Positions 18,227 to 26,652 of a DNA stretch of 64,000 bases are shown one piece after another. The position numbers and the translations under genes are program-made. The stretch is from positions 1,612,001-1,676,000 of the forward strand of contig NC_020388.1 of assembly GCF_000591055.1 (NCBI RefSeq), given 5' to 3'. Source of the stretch: Natronomonas moolapensis 8.8.11 (lineage in GTDB: Archaea; Halobacteriota; Halobacteria; Halobacteriales; Haloarculaceae). The notes beneath the pieces were generated by a model. The model saw only the letters and a program-made list of their open reading frames with translations. It did no database searches and had not been told where the DNA came from. Position 1 is the first letter of the stretch; each line of letters begins with the position of its first letter.

Positions 18227-18251
18227 CCCCCACCCCAGTGCGTCCAGTGTC
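18227..18251 (+). promoter_or_regulatory. ORB-like origin repeat 2
   Basis: Contains CCCCAGTGCGTCCAGTGTC after a C-tract. 24 of 25 positions match repeat 1; centre-to-centre distance is 106 bp. Confidence 0.75.
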
Positions 18252-18299
18252 CAAACTACCCGCGTCCGGGCAGTCACAGCTAAAGTCGTTAGAGCCCGA

Positions 18300-18321
18300 G
18301 ACACTGGACGTGCCGGGGTGG
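18300..18321 (-). promoter_or_regulatory. ORB-like origin repeat 3 (inverted)
   Basis: GACACTGGACGTGCCGGGG is the inverse of repeats 1 and 2 with three mismatches in 22. It is preceded by GCCCGA, which is also found before repeat 4. Confidence 0.7.
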
Positions 18322-18349
18322 TTATTTAATGACACTCGACACAAAAGAC

Positions 18350-18397
18350 ACGGTGATTTTATATCCGTTGCCTGCTACGGTGTTCTCAAGGAAACAG
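18350..18397 (+). promoter_or_regulatory. Promoter of orc1/cdc6
   Basis: The TATA-like TTTTATAT (about 18356-18363) lies about 38 nt before ATG 18398. That distance gives a nearly leaderless transcript. It argues against the upstream in-frame start at 18329, which lies before the TATA box. Confidence 0.6.
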
Positions 18398-19615
18398 ATG
18401 GGGTTGTTCGAACCAGACACGGACATCTTTCGTAACCGCGATGCGCTCCGGGAGGATTACCAGCCGGAAGAGATCGTGGGACGGGACGAAGAACTACAGC
18501 AGTATATCGCCGCATTGCAACCGGTCATTAACGGCGATCAGCCGTCTAACATCTTTCTCTATGGAAAGGCTGGTGTCGGCAAAACGGCGTGTACACGCTA
18601 CCTTCTCGATCAACTCAAATCGGATGCGGCCGAGTACGACATCGACGTCACGACGATTCGGACGAACTGTGAAGATCTAAGCACGAGCTATCAAGTCGCG
18701 ATCCAACTCATCAACGAGTTACGCGCCCCCACGGACCAACTGAAGCCGACCGGATATCCACGACGACAAGTAAACGAGTGGCTCTGGGAGGAGCTTGATT
18801 CGATCGGTGGGACGATCGTCATCGTCTTCGACGAGGTCGACCACATCGAGGACGACTCGATCCTCTATCAGATCCCCCGTGCGCGAGCAAACGGCAACCT
18901 CAGCGAGTGCAAGGTCGGTATCATCGGCATCTCGAATGACTTCAAGTACCGCGAACGGCTCAGCTCAAAGGTCCAATCGAGCCTGTGTGAGAAGGAACTC
19001 CAGTTCCCGGCCTACGACGCAAACGAACTTCGAGACATCCTTCGTCAGCGTGCTGAGATCGCTTTCTATGACGGAGTCGTCCCACAGGAGGTGATCGCAA
19101 AGTGTGCCGCCTTCGGTGCGAAAGACGCTGGCGACGCCCGCCAGAGTCTCGACCTCCTGATGGAAGCCGGAGACATCGCAGTCGAGGAGAACGCGGCGAA
19201 ACTCACTGAAGCCCATGTCGATGCCGCCCGAACCGCGCTTGAACGCAGTCGCATCGCCGACGGCGTTGCCGGGCTTACCCAACACGGCCACTTAGTGCTG
19301 TACGCGCTCGTGATGATTCACGAGGAAGGGGACACGCCGGTCCGTGCTCGGACGATCCAGGAGCGATACGAGGTCGTCTGCGATCGGGCAGCGACGGACG
19401 CGCTCGTCCCACGGCGAATGCGGGACCACCTGAACGAACTCGCCATGTTGGGAATCGCCAGCCGGGTCGAGCGGAACAAAGGCGAAGTCGGAGGCCGGTA
19501 CTACGAGTACGCCCTCGATACGAATCCCGAACTCCTCCTCGAGGCACTCGATGAAACGGTGGACATCGTAGGCGTTACCCATGAAGTCCAACGGCGTCTC
19601 GGCCGGAGCCACTGA
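18398..19615 (+). CDS. cdc6: Orc1/Cdc6 replication initiator
   Basis: From ATG 18398 (MGLFEPDTDIFRNRDALRE, the usual family N-terminus) the protein is 405 aa. It is an AAA+ ATPase with Walker A GKAGVGKT (about residues 57-64) and Walker B VIVFDEVD (about 141-147), followed by sensor regions. A C-terminal winged helix covers about 315-400 (YEVVCDRAATDALVPRRM...LAMLGIASR). It binds origin boxes as the archaeal origin recognition protein and loads MCM. Three ORB-like repeats upstream and one just downstream make this a self-contained origin-initiator cassette. Haloarchaea carry many orc1 paralogues, each usually specific for its own boxes. An IS6 copy on each side suggests that the cassette was acquired or moved. 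Confidence 0.95.
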   Translation: MGLFEPDTDIFRNRDALREDYQPEEIVGRDEELQQYIAALQPVINGDQPSNIFLYGKAGVGKTACTRYLLDQLKSDAAEYDIDVTTIRTNCEDLSTSYQVAIQLINELRAPTDQLKPTGYPRRQVNEWLWEELDSIGGTIVIVFDEVDHIEDDSILYQIPRARANGNLSECKVGIIGISNDFKYRERLSSKVQSSLCEKELQFPAYDANELRDILRQRAEIAFYDGVVPQEVIAKCAAFGAKDAGDARQSLDLLMEAGDIAVEENAAKLTEAHVDAARTALERSRIADGVAGLTQHGHLVLYALVMIHEEGDTPVRARTIQERYEVVCDRAATDALVPRRMRDHLNELAMLGIASRVERNKGEVGGRYYEYALDTNPELLLEALDETVDIVGVTHEVQRRLGRSH

Positions 19616-19652
19616 CTCAGACTCGACACAGAGACGTCCGGCCCTAGCCCGA

Positions 19653-19677
19653 GACACTGGACACGGTGGGGTAAGGG
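19653..19677 (-). promoter_or_regulatory. ORB-like origin repeat 4 (downstream of orc1)
   Basis: GACACTGGACACGGTGGGG, in inverted orientation, matches repeat 1 at 21 of 25 positions. It is preceded by GCCCGA as in repeat 3. The boxes therefore bracket the initiator gene. Confidence 0.7.
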
Positions 19678-19791
19678 AGGGTGGATACGATACATCACGG
19701 AATCAGATTCGACGCTAGCAGTAGACGACTGGTCCAGCAACACAATCTGGTACGGGCTTTTTATACCAGCACTCTGGGTGGGGGTCTGGGC
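19678..19791. other. Short intergenic stretch
   Basis: No gene seen. A TTTTTATACC (about 19759-19768) is TATA-like, but no start codon follows at the usual distance before the IS6 remnant. Confidence 0.4.
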
Positions 19792-19885
19792 GGTAGTGTT
19801 CAAATACGCTGATTCCATGCGGAGGCGAAGGGTCGAAGCCACCCGTCGTCGGTGTCTGCTTCGGCGTGGGAATTCTCTTCGCCCC
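19792..19885 (-). pseudogene. 3' remnant of an IS6-family transposase with its terminal repeat
   Basis: The plus strand begins GGTAGTGTTCAAATACGCTG, matching the inverse of the right end of the IS6 element at 17372-18067 (GGTAGTGTTCAGATAAGCTG) with few changes. On the minus strand it encodes A-E-A-D-T-D-D-G-W-L-R-P-F-A-S-A-W-N-Q, against A-E-A-D-T-A-D-N-W-L-R-S-F-A-F-A-W-N-Q in the intact transposase. Only about 27 codons survive. The orientation is opposite to the intact copy, so the orc1 origin lies between inverted IS6 ends. Confidence 0.85.
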
Positions 19886-19915
19886 ACGGAGGTGACACAC
19901 GTCGCATCTGTGCCA

Positions 19916-20962
19916 TTACGCCCACGCCAGCGAGCTGTTCCGCTCTGTGAGATACGTCTCGTCGACGCTCGTCTCCCCGGGAAGCGTAATCTCTTCGCCG
20001 GCTCGACCGAGTATCGTTTGACGCAAGAACGGATGCCCCGGATCGAATTCGGGGTTCACCACGAGTCGCTGGCTGTCCGAAAGCGTGAACAGATCCGCAT
20101 CGAAGGCGCGGTGATGGAGCGAGTTCATCACGAGGACGTTCGCCTCGTCCCCGACGAGATCCGGACGGTCGCTCCGTGCGAGCACGTGTGCAAGATCCAA
20201 CACGGCCGTCTCGTCGATCCCGGTGACGACACACTGGTGTTCGAACCGAGCCAGCATGTCGTCGCGGAACTGGCCGCTGACGACGGCTTCGGCGCGCTCG
20301 ATCCGACGGCGATGCCCGCTCGTATCCTCGATTCGATCCCCGAGAGGCCACCGAGAGATGACGCCGCTTGACGTCCACTCGGTCCACTCGCTTGGTGCGG
20401 ACGCATCGCTGTGCCGTTCGGCCCGTTCGTGGAGCCACGAAACCGGCACTCGAGGGGTGTTCAGAACGGCGAAATTGAACCGGTAGTTCGGTATCCGGGC
20501 TCCCGAATCGTCGTAATAGGTCGCCACTTCGAAGCTCACTGGGACGCACAGGCCACAGAACTGGACGACACCGGGTTCCGGCTTCCGGAAGATCAAAACC
20601 GGGGGCACGGCCGAGCGGTCCCCGCGGGCGGCACGTTCGAACGCGGTCTTGATCTTTTCGTTCTGAATGGACTCATCGTACGCGAGGTCGGCCTTCGCGT
20701 CGCCCCAGTACTCGATGTGTCCCGAAGAGACACTCAGTGAGTCCTGCCAGGGATCTTCGTGTTGGGAGACACCGTCGTCGTTGGAGACGAGGACCAGCGC
20801 GGCAGGCTCGTCAGAGTCCTCGAACGAGAGGTCCCTGATACCGCCCGTGTTTTTGATGCCGGCCGAGAGCGCCCCCCGAAGCCAGCGAAGAAACTGGTCG
20901 TCGTCGTTTCGCCACGACCCCGTATCCCGGTAGCGTTGGTTCACCTCGAACGCTGCGTCCAT
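19916..20962 (-). CDS. HNH endonuclease, probable modification-dependent (type IV-like) restriction enzyme
   Basis: From ATG 20962 (MDAAFEVNQRYRDTGSW) the protein is 348 aa; the open frame extends to 21061 without need. The N-terminal two thirds is a conserved module (Y-W-G-D-A-K, P-P-V-L-I-F-R-K-P, P-N-Y-R-F-N-F-A-V-L-N-T) resembling the DNA-recognition parts of HNH restriction enzymes that read modified DNA. The C-terminal part is an HNH_2 nuclease: CVVTGID, LDLAHVLARS, NVLVMNSLHHRAFD and LFTL. It is divergent from the mazG-like gene at 21136, with 173 nt between the two starts and possibly shared control. Assignment to type IV restriction is inference from architecture; the HNH fold is clear. 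Confidence 0.75.
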   Translation of the reverse strand: MDAAFEVNQRYRDTGSWRNDDDQFLRWLRGALSAGIKNTGGIRDLSFEDSDEPAALVLVSNDDGVSQHEDPWQDSLSVSSGHIEYWGDAKADLAYDESIQNEKIKTAFERAARGDRSAVPPVLIFRKPEPGVVQFCGLCVPVSFEVATYYDDSGARIPNYRFNFAVLNTPRVPVSWLHERAERHSDASAPSEWTEWTSSGVISRWPLGDRIEDTSGHRRRIERAEAVVSGQFRDDMLARFEHQCVVTGIDETAVLDLAHVLARSDRPDLVGDEANVLVMNSLHHRAFDADLFTLSDSQRLVVNPEFDPGHPFLRQTILGRAGEEITLPGETSVDETYLTERNSSLAWA

Positions 20963-21135
20963 ACGGATCCAAACGGCACGAGGCTCATTGGTTTGTCGCC
21001 GATGTCGTCCACTCGCAGTGTGGATCACATTCAGTGGCTCTCGCCGAACTGAGTGACGCACAAATCAACAGTATCGTCAGCAAACCTCTCTGCTCGGTTG
21101 TGAACCTCTTTAGCCACGCCGGTGGTACTGCGACC

Positions 21136-21483
21136 ATGTCGATAAAAGAGATGCACGCCGCAGTACGGGAGTTCTGTGCGAAACGCGGGTGGGACGAGTA
21201 TCACGCGCCGAAGGAGCTTGCGATCGGGATGACTAACGAATCGAGCGAGTTGCTCCAGGAGTTTCGCTTCAAAGATCGAGACGAACAACAGGAGTTGCTG
21301 GCAGATCCCGAGGCCAGAGAAGATATCGAAGACGAGTTGGCCGACGTTCTGTTCTTCGTGCTTCGGTTTGCCGATATGTATGACGTTGAGCTAGACGACG
21401 CGTTGGCGAGCAAACTCGAAAAAAACAGAGCCCGGTTCCCGGCAAACGAATATCAGGAACCCAGCGAAAACCAAGACAAGTAA
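21136..21483 (+). CDS. MazG-like nucleotide pyrophosphohydrolase
   Basis: This 115 aa protein starts at ATG 21136 (MSIKEMHAAVREFCAKRGWDEYHAPKE). A longer in-frame start at 21034 would overlap the HNH promoter. Motifs are ELAIGMTNESSELLQEF (E..E metal site) and EDELADVLFFVLRFAD (E..D site), characteristic of all-alpha NTP pyrophosphatases of the MazG/dCTPase group. It hydrolyses (d)NTPs to (d)NMP and PPi. The next gene begins 6 nt after the stop, so it is the first gene of an operon with the nuclease-helicase and the exonuclease. In this context it may adjust or deplete the nucleotide pool during infection (inference). Confidence 0.85.
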   Translation: MSIKEMHAAVREFCAKRGWDEYHAPKELAIGMTNESSELLQEFRFKDRDEQQELLADPEAREDIEDELADVLFFVLRFADMYDVELDDALASKLEKNRARFPANEYQEPSENQDK

Positions 21484-21489
21484 GCGTCG

Positions 21490-23376
21490 ATGCTCGTCTA
21501 CGAAAACACGAAAGCCGGCTTTCTCGACGGCGCGTTGGAAGCCCAACTCGTCCCGAAAATCAAGCAGGGGTATCAATCACAGGGGGTCGGGATGGGCAGT
21601 CCCGGAGAAGTCCGATCGTGGAAGAACTCCCTGCAGTACATGCACAGCGTCCTGAGTGGCAGTTCCGTCCCGAGCGATGCCGGTGTCGCGATCGAACTCA
21701 AAATCCCGCTGACATCCAAGCGAATCGATTTTCTGGTCTCCGGCTACGACGCGGCGGACAGCGCGAACGTGGTTATCATCGAGCTCAAACAGTGGGAGGG
21801 AGACAGCACGGAACGCGTTGAGACCCAAGACGGCATCGTCAAAACCGCCCTCGGCGGCGGGATTCGCGAAACCCCTCATCCGAGCTATCAGGCCGCGTCG
21901 TACGCCCAACTGCTCTCGGATTTCAACATCACGATCCGCGAGAAACCGATCGAGCTTCATATCTTGGCGTATCTACATAATTTCGAGGCACAACACCGCG
22001 AGACGCTCGATAACGACCTCTACCGGCCCTACATCGAGCAGGCACCGATTTATATTCGTGGCGATGCGAAGAAACTGCGTGCCTTCCTCGAGTCTCAGAT
22101 CGACGTCGGCGACGACCGCGAGAACCTCTATGCGATGAACGAGGGGAAGATCAGGCCAGCAAAATCCCTGCAGAACTCGCTGTTGGAGATGCCAGAGGAA
22201 CGAGACGAGTTCACGCTGATCGACTCCCAGAAGGTCGTCTTCGAGAGGGCCGTCGAATTGACGAGACGCTGCCGACGAGACGGTCAGAAACGGACGCTGA
22301 TCGTCGACGGCGGCCCCGGGACCGGAAAGACCGTGGTGGCGATCAACATCCTCGCGGAGTTGATTCAAAACGACATGGTCGCTCAGTACGTCTCGAAGAA
22401 CCGAGCGCCACGCGAGGTTTACAAGGAGAAACTGCGTGGTGACAAACTGGTCAAAGAGATCGAACACCTCTTTACGGGCGCTGGCAGCTTCGTCGAGACG
22501 GAGTCGAACACGCTGCCCGCGTTGATCGCCGATGAGGCCCATCGACTGAACGAGGAATCGACGTTCTTCGGTCGCGGTGAAAACCAGATCATGGAGATCA
22601 TCAACGCCGCCAAGTTCAATGTGTTCTTCATCGACGAGAGCCAGCGCGTCCACATCGACGACATCGGCTCGAAAGACGAGATCGAAAAACACGCTACCGA
22701 GTTAGGCGCCGAAATCGAGGAGTCGACGCTCGAATCACAGTTCCACTGTAACGGCTCGAAAGGCTACATCGCCTGGGTTGACGACGTACTACAGATCCGC
22801 CACACGGCGAACGCAGACGGGTTCGATCTCGACTTCGACTTGCGCGTGTTCGACTCCCCTGAAGCGCTGCATGCGGCGATCGAAGCAAAGAACGAACAGA
22901 CCCGGCTCTCCCGGGTCGTAGCGGGGTACTGTTGGGAGTGGGAGAAAGACGGCCGTGCCGACCCGGACGCAACCGACATCGAGATCGGCGATTACGAGCG
23001 GAGTTGGAACCTCGACGATAGCGATCCGTGGGCGATCGCGGAGGGCTCGATCGACGAGGTCGGATGCATCCACACCTGCCAGGGCCTCGAATTCGACTAC
23101 GTCGGCGTGATCATCGGTGACGATCTGAAATACCGCGACGGCGAGATCATCGTCGATCACGAAGCACGGGCGAGTACGGACCGGTCGCTGTTCGGCATCA
23201 AGAAGATGTTTGACGAGGAGCCCGAGAAAGCAGCCGAGATAGCCGAAGAACTCATCAAAAACACCTACCGGACGCTCATGACCCACGGCATGAACGGTTG
23301 TTATCTGTACTGCTGTGACGACGAACTCCAAGAGTACCTCGGAACACGCATCGAAACCATCTCCACCACCCACTGA
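21490..23376 (+). CDS. PD-(D/E)XK nuclease fused to DUF2075 helicase
   Basis: In this 628 aa protein, residues 1-170 form a restriction-endonuclease-like fold with D80 (K-R-I-D-F-L-V-S-G) and E98-L-K100 (V-V-I-I-E-L-K-Q-W), the PD-(D/E)XK signature. Residues from about 235 on are a DUF2075 P-loop helicase: Walker A DGGPGTGKT (about 273-281), Walker B ALIADEAHRL and FFIDESQRV, and a C-terminal motif T-C-Q-G-L-E-F-D-Y-V-G-V-I. It probably unwinds and cuts DNA or RNA. DUF2075 helicases linked to nucleases have been reported in phage defence. The operon with a MazG-like enzyme and a DEDDy exonuclease supports such a role, but this is not proven by sequence. Confidence 0.88.
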   Translation: MLVYENTKAGFLDGALEAQLVPKIKQGYQSQGVGMGSPGEVRSWKNSLQYMHSVLSGSSVPSDAGVAIELKIPLTSKRIDFLVSGYDAADSANVVIIELKQWEGDSTERVETQDGIVKTALGGGIRETPHPSYQAASYAQLLSDFNITIREKPIELHILAYLHNFEAQHRETLDNDLYRPYIEQAPIYIRGDAKKLRAFLESQIDVGDDRENLYAMNEGKIRPAKSLQNSLLEMPEERDEFTLIDSQKVVFERAVELTRRCRRDGQKRTLIVDGGPGTGKTVVAINILAELIQNDMVAQYVSKNRAPREVYKEKLRGDKLVKEIEHLFTGAGSFVETESNTLPALIADEAHRLNEESTFFGRGENQIMEIINAAKFNVFFIDESQRVHIDDIGSKDEIEKHATELGAEIEESTLESQFHCNGSKGYIAWVDDVLQIRHTANADGFDLDFDLRVFDSPEALHAAIEAKNEQTRLSRVVAGYCWEWEKDGRADPDATDIEIGDYERSWNLDDSDPWAIAEGSIDEVGCIHTCQGLEFDYVGVIIGDDLKYRDGEIIVDHEARASTDRSLFGIKKMFDEEPEKAAEIAEELIKNTYRTLMTHGMNGCYLYCCDDELQEYLGTRIETISTTH

Positions 23377-23390
23377 GCACGTCTCTACCG

Positions 23391-24128
23391 ATGGGCACTC
23401 TCGTTCTCGACATCGAAACCGCGAGCCCACTCGAAGAACCATCCGCGAACGCGAACGACACGCAGTACTTCGAGTGGGTTGCCGTCGGCCTCGCGTACGT
23501 CGACGCGTTACAGGACACACCTGAAACCGACGTGTTGTTCCGACGCGGAAACTGGGACGACGCCTACACGCGCGATCTCTTCGAACAACTCTTCGAGTGG
23601 TGTGAGAAACGGAACGTAGAGCGGCTGCTCACGTACAACGGAACCTGGTTCGACGGCAAACACCTACTCACCTGGGCCCGCGAGCTCGACACAACGAGTG
23701 ACACGCGACTGAGACAGCGAACCGAGTCTCTCTTCGGGAACCACATCGATGTCGCCCTCGCCGCTGCCGACGAATATTCGGACGAGCTCCTGGATGGCCA
23801 GCCGATCCTCCCGGACTGGAAAGCGTACGATATCGCGGGGATCAACAACGACAGCGTCTGGTACGACGACTACGACTTCCCCGAGACGTACCTCTCGGAG
23901 ATTGACGGGCCAGCCGTCCAGGGCAAACACATCGGACGAGTCATCGGCGACAAATACGTGCAAAACGTCGACGCCGAAATCGAACACACCAGCGTCCATC
24001 GAGAGCTCACGCGACTCCTTGAGGACTACTGCAGGAGCGACGTTGTCGATCTGATCGACCTCTACACCGCACTCGGTGGCCCTGAACTCGACGACACGTA
24101 CCGCCGGCCACCGTCACAAATCGCGTGA
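23391..24128 (+). CDS. DEDDy 3'-5' exonuclease (RNase H-like fold)
   Basis: This 245 aa protein has all four acidic positions of the DEDDy family: D7 and E9 in LVLDIETAS, D in LTYNGTWFDGKHL (about residue 87), and the Y-x3-D motif in DYCRSDVVDL (about residue 216). Such domains remove nucleotides from 3' ends. The protein is free-standing and not fused to a polymerase. Its ATG lies 14 nt after the stop of the nuclease-helicase gene, so it is the third gene of the operon. The combination of pyrophosphohydrolase, nuclease-helicase and exonuclease suggests joint degradation of a nucleic acid. It could alternatively act in repair. Confidence 0.85.
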   Translation: MGTLVLDIETASPLEEPSANANDTQYFEWVAVGLAYVDALQDTPETDVLFRRGNWDDAYTRDLFEQLFEWCEKRNVERLLTYNGTWFDGKHLLTWARELDTTSDTRLRQRTESLFGNHIDVALAAADEYSDELLDGQPILPDWKAYDIAGINNDSVWYDDYDFPETYLSEIDGPAVQGKHIGRVIGDKYVQNVDAEIEHTSVHRELTRLLEDYCRSDVVDLIDLYTALGGPELDDTYRRPPSQIA

Positions 24129-24341
24129 TTCGTTCGACACACCGAAATCTGGAATATTAGCCGTAGAGAATACAGGAGAATGCCCACGGTTTCAGCCGTG
24201 GGAGGGTGCCGAGAGCTAAACCTTCTCCCGCTTGGCCGTGACCGTCGTTGGGTCTCTCGAACGCGAAGAACAGTAAGATCTCTGTCATATCTACTCCACT
24301 ACCGATCCGGCGCACGGTTTTATTCGTTTTAGACTGTTGCC
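24129..24341. other. Intergenic region with solo IS200/IS605-type hairpin
   Basis: Contains CCCACGG-tttcag-CCGTGGG (24183-24202), the subterminal hairpin type of haloarchaeal IS200/IS605 and IS1341 elements, without any transposase around it. A TTTTATTCG (about 24319-24327) about 25 nt before the next start is its likely promoter. Confidence 0.6.
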
Positions 24342-26618
24342 GTGAGTATGGACGAACTGACGGCGAATATCTCGTTCGACAGGTTCGCGGATATGCCGGA
24401 GTTCTACGGGTCGGGGGCTGCGGAATACCGCCTGGCGATGGTGAAAGAGCGGGCCGACTTCCTCGATCTGTTCGCAGGCGCTCGTCACGTAGACGCCGTG
24501 ACGTACGCGGAGACGCCCGACCTGATGGTGAAAATGTTGACCGAGTACGACATCGGCTCACTCGACGTACTCATCGGGAACGCCGACGACTACGCCGACC
24601 AGGTGAACGACGTCTCGACGGCGAGGTCGCTCGTCCGACTGCGACAGAACGACCGACTCACGGTTCGACTGAAGAACCGGAAGACAGTCCACTCGAAGAT
24701 CTATCGAATCGTTATGCCGGACGACACGGTGAAACTCGTCCAAGGGTCGGCCAACCTCTCGCGGAACTCTTGGGAGTACCACACGAACCAGATCTCCGTC
24801 ATTACGACCGACGTCGGGACCGAACTGGACGAAGAGTTCGAGCGATTCATCGACGAGTACCGCGAAGGATACAGCGATCAGACGCTTCTCGAAGGGCTCG
24901 TCGAGGCGCTGGAAGAGGCCGACTCACCGGAAGAGCGGGAGAACCGCATCGAGTACTGGGTCGGTGCTGGCGATCTCGACGTGAGCGACACTGCTGCTCT
25001 GAACCAAGACGCCGTCGAGGATCTGAAAGACGTCGCCGATCAGGTCACTGCGGTCGTTGACGACCCACAAAAGGCCGACGAGACGGTCGCATTCGTCGAA
25101 GCCCCCGAGAACGCTGACCGCAACGTCGTCGAGCCGGACGAGCTAACGGACGAAGACGGGTCGACTGACGCTGCGGACGAGGAGTCACCGGACGTCGGGC
25201 TCGTCGAATCGGATCACGAAACGGGGCTGACGGACGGGCTCGACCGACCGCGTATCCGCGCGCCCGACGAGAAGATCCGAATGGGAACCAGCAAGGTGGA
25301 CAAAGACACCGCCGACGAGTTCGGGGCCGGGCTTCGTGACCGCGGTGCGACCGTCGAGGACCACAGCATCACCGCACCGCTGAGCGCGTACAACAACCAA
25401 GTCAAGGAATCGACAGCCATCCCGACGATGTCGGTCCTGCCGGAGGCCGAGCAAATCGTGATCGGCGAGGACGACGAGATGATTCTCGTCGCCACCGACG
25501 AGCCGACCCCCGAACTCCTGGATCACTGCCTCGAAACCATCGAAGACTACATCGAGACTGTCGACGACCACGGCCACACACAGTCCGAGACCGCAGTAAT
25601 GGCACAGATGTACGAGGCGTTCCTCTACGGGTTCTGGGCCCCGTTCGCCAACCAGTACGCCGAGGCGTTGTCGTCACCGTCACGGACGCTGGACAACGTC
25701 CTACAACACCTCTACATCGAAGGAAAGAGCGACGCGGGAAAGGATAAGCTCACCGAGTACATCCTGCGACTTGTCTCCGACAACACGGTCATTTCCGGTG
25801 TGGATGCAGACGATGTCGGCGTCAAGGAAGTCCGCGGCGTCCGCGAATGGGACACGTGCTTTCCGTACGCCATCATCGACGCCGAAAAAGAGAAGATCCA
25901 GCGATGGAGCCCGATCCGAAACTACTGGGGCGACTGGACGCCCACCAGCGTCGATCAACCGTGTCTCATCTTCACGACCAACGACGCGCTCCCGAAATCC
26001 GAGTTCCGAAACCGAATGAAGATCCTGAGCATGGACGTCTCCTTTCCCTCCAATCCGGAGGACCCGGGCTTCCGCGAAGCCCAACAAGACCTCTCGGAGG
26101 TGTTGGAACGACAGAACCCGATCTTCAGTTATGTGGCCCGGCGAATGCTCACCGAACAACCATGGACCGACGGGAACGGTACAATCGAAGACGTCCGCCG
26201 CATTGTCCGCGAATTCTACGACGAAGCCGGTCGAGAGCAACCCGAGTACTTCCCCGCTGACGAACCGGCCGAGAAAACGTACGACACGGGACGGTTGAAG
26301 TGGCAGCGGGATATTCAAGGCGGCCGTGTCACGTTCGAGTCAGAACCGAATGCCATCACAGCCGACTTCGACCGCGAAGAGTACGAAGTGTACGACTACG
26401 AGAAGCGCCTCCCCAAACGATTCATGTCCGAAAAATCGTCCACAAGCGTCTACATCGGCGCACCCGAGGAATTCGCTGAATGGATCGGATATTCCGTCAA
26501 CGAACTCCTGAACGGGGCGGCCGAAACCGGCACGGACATTGAACAGTCAGACCACACAGAAGACGCGTCGGATACCGACGACTCCGGTGGATTCTTTTCT
26601 CGACTGTTCGGAGACTAA
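24342..26618 (+). CDS. PLD-family nuclease fused to SF3-like ATPase
   Basis: This 758 aa protein has at about residues 105-145 a single phospholipase D motif, V-H-S-K-I-Y with G-S-A-N-L-S (HxK...GSxN), typical of nucleases that dimerise to form one active site. An acidic linker follows (about 165-330). The C-terminal part looks like an SF3-type AAA+ ATPase: Walker A GKSDAGKD (about 460), Walker B YAIIDAE (about 510), sensor IFTTND (about 540) and an arginine-finger-like NRMK. The Walker A ends in D instead of S/T, which may weaken ATP binding. The start is GTG 24342 or ATG 24348; both fit the upstream TATA. SF3 ATPases are usually found in virus and plasmid replication proteins, and PLD nucleases in defence and transfer. 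I do not know this exact fusion. Confidence 0.75.
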   Translation: MSMDELTANISFDRFADMPEFYGSGAAEYRLAMVKERADFLDLFAGARHVDAVTYAETPDLMVKMLTEYDIGSLDVLIGNADDYADQVNDVSTARSLVRLRQNDRLTVRLKNRKTVHSKIYRIVMPDDTVKLVQGSANLSRNSWEYHTNQISVITTDVGTELDEEFERFIDEYREGYSDQTLLEGLVEALEEADSPEERENRIEYWVGAGDLDVSDTAALNQDAVEDLKDVADQVTAVVDDPQKADETVAFVEAPENADRNVVEPDELTDEDGSTDAADEESPDVGLVESDHETGLTDGLDRPRIRAPDEKIRMGTSKVDKDTADEFGAGLRDRGATVEDHSITAPLSAYNNQVKESTAIPTMSVLPEAEQIVIGEDDEMILVATDEPTPELLDHCLETIEDYIETVDDHGHTQSETAVMAQMYEAFLYGFWAPFANQYAEALSSPSRTLDNVLQHLYIEGKSDAGKDKLTEYILRLVSDNTVISGVDADDVGVKEVRGVREWDTCFPYAIIDAEKEKIQRWSPIRNYWGDWTPTSVDQPCLIFTTNDALPKSEFRNRMKILSMDVSFPSNPEDPGFREAQQDLSEVLERQNPIFSYVARRMLTEQPWTDGNGTIEDVRRIVREFYDEAGREQPEYFPADEPAEKTYDTGRLKWQRDIQGGRVTFESEPNAITADFDREEYEVYDYEKRLPKRFMSEKSSTSVYIGAPEEFAEWIGYSVNELLNGAAETGTDIEQSDHTEDASDTDDSGGFFSRLFGD

Positions 26619-26652
26619 TCTCGTCGATTCCCTGCCCGATTCTCCGAGGGGA

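Larger units (their letters stand above)
18068..18328. other. Replication-origin region upstream of orc1/cdc6
   Basis: About 260 nt carries three ORB-like repeats: two direct (18121-18145 and 18227-18251) and one inverted (18300-18321). It lies between the IS6 element and the initiator gene. Position next to orc1/cdc6 and the G-tract next to each box are the standard marks of haloarchaeal origins. The AT-rich stretches at 18081-18105 and 18320-18330 are candidate unwinding sites. Confidence 0.75.
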
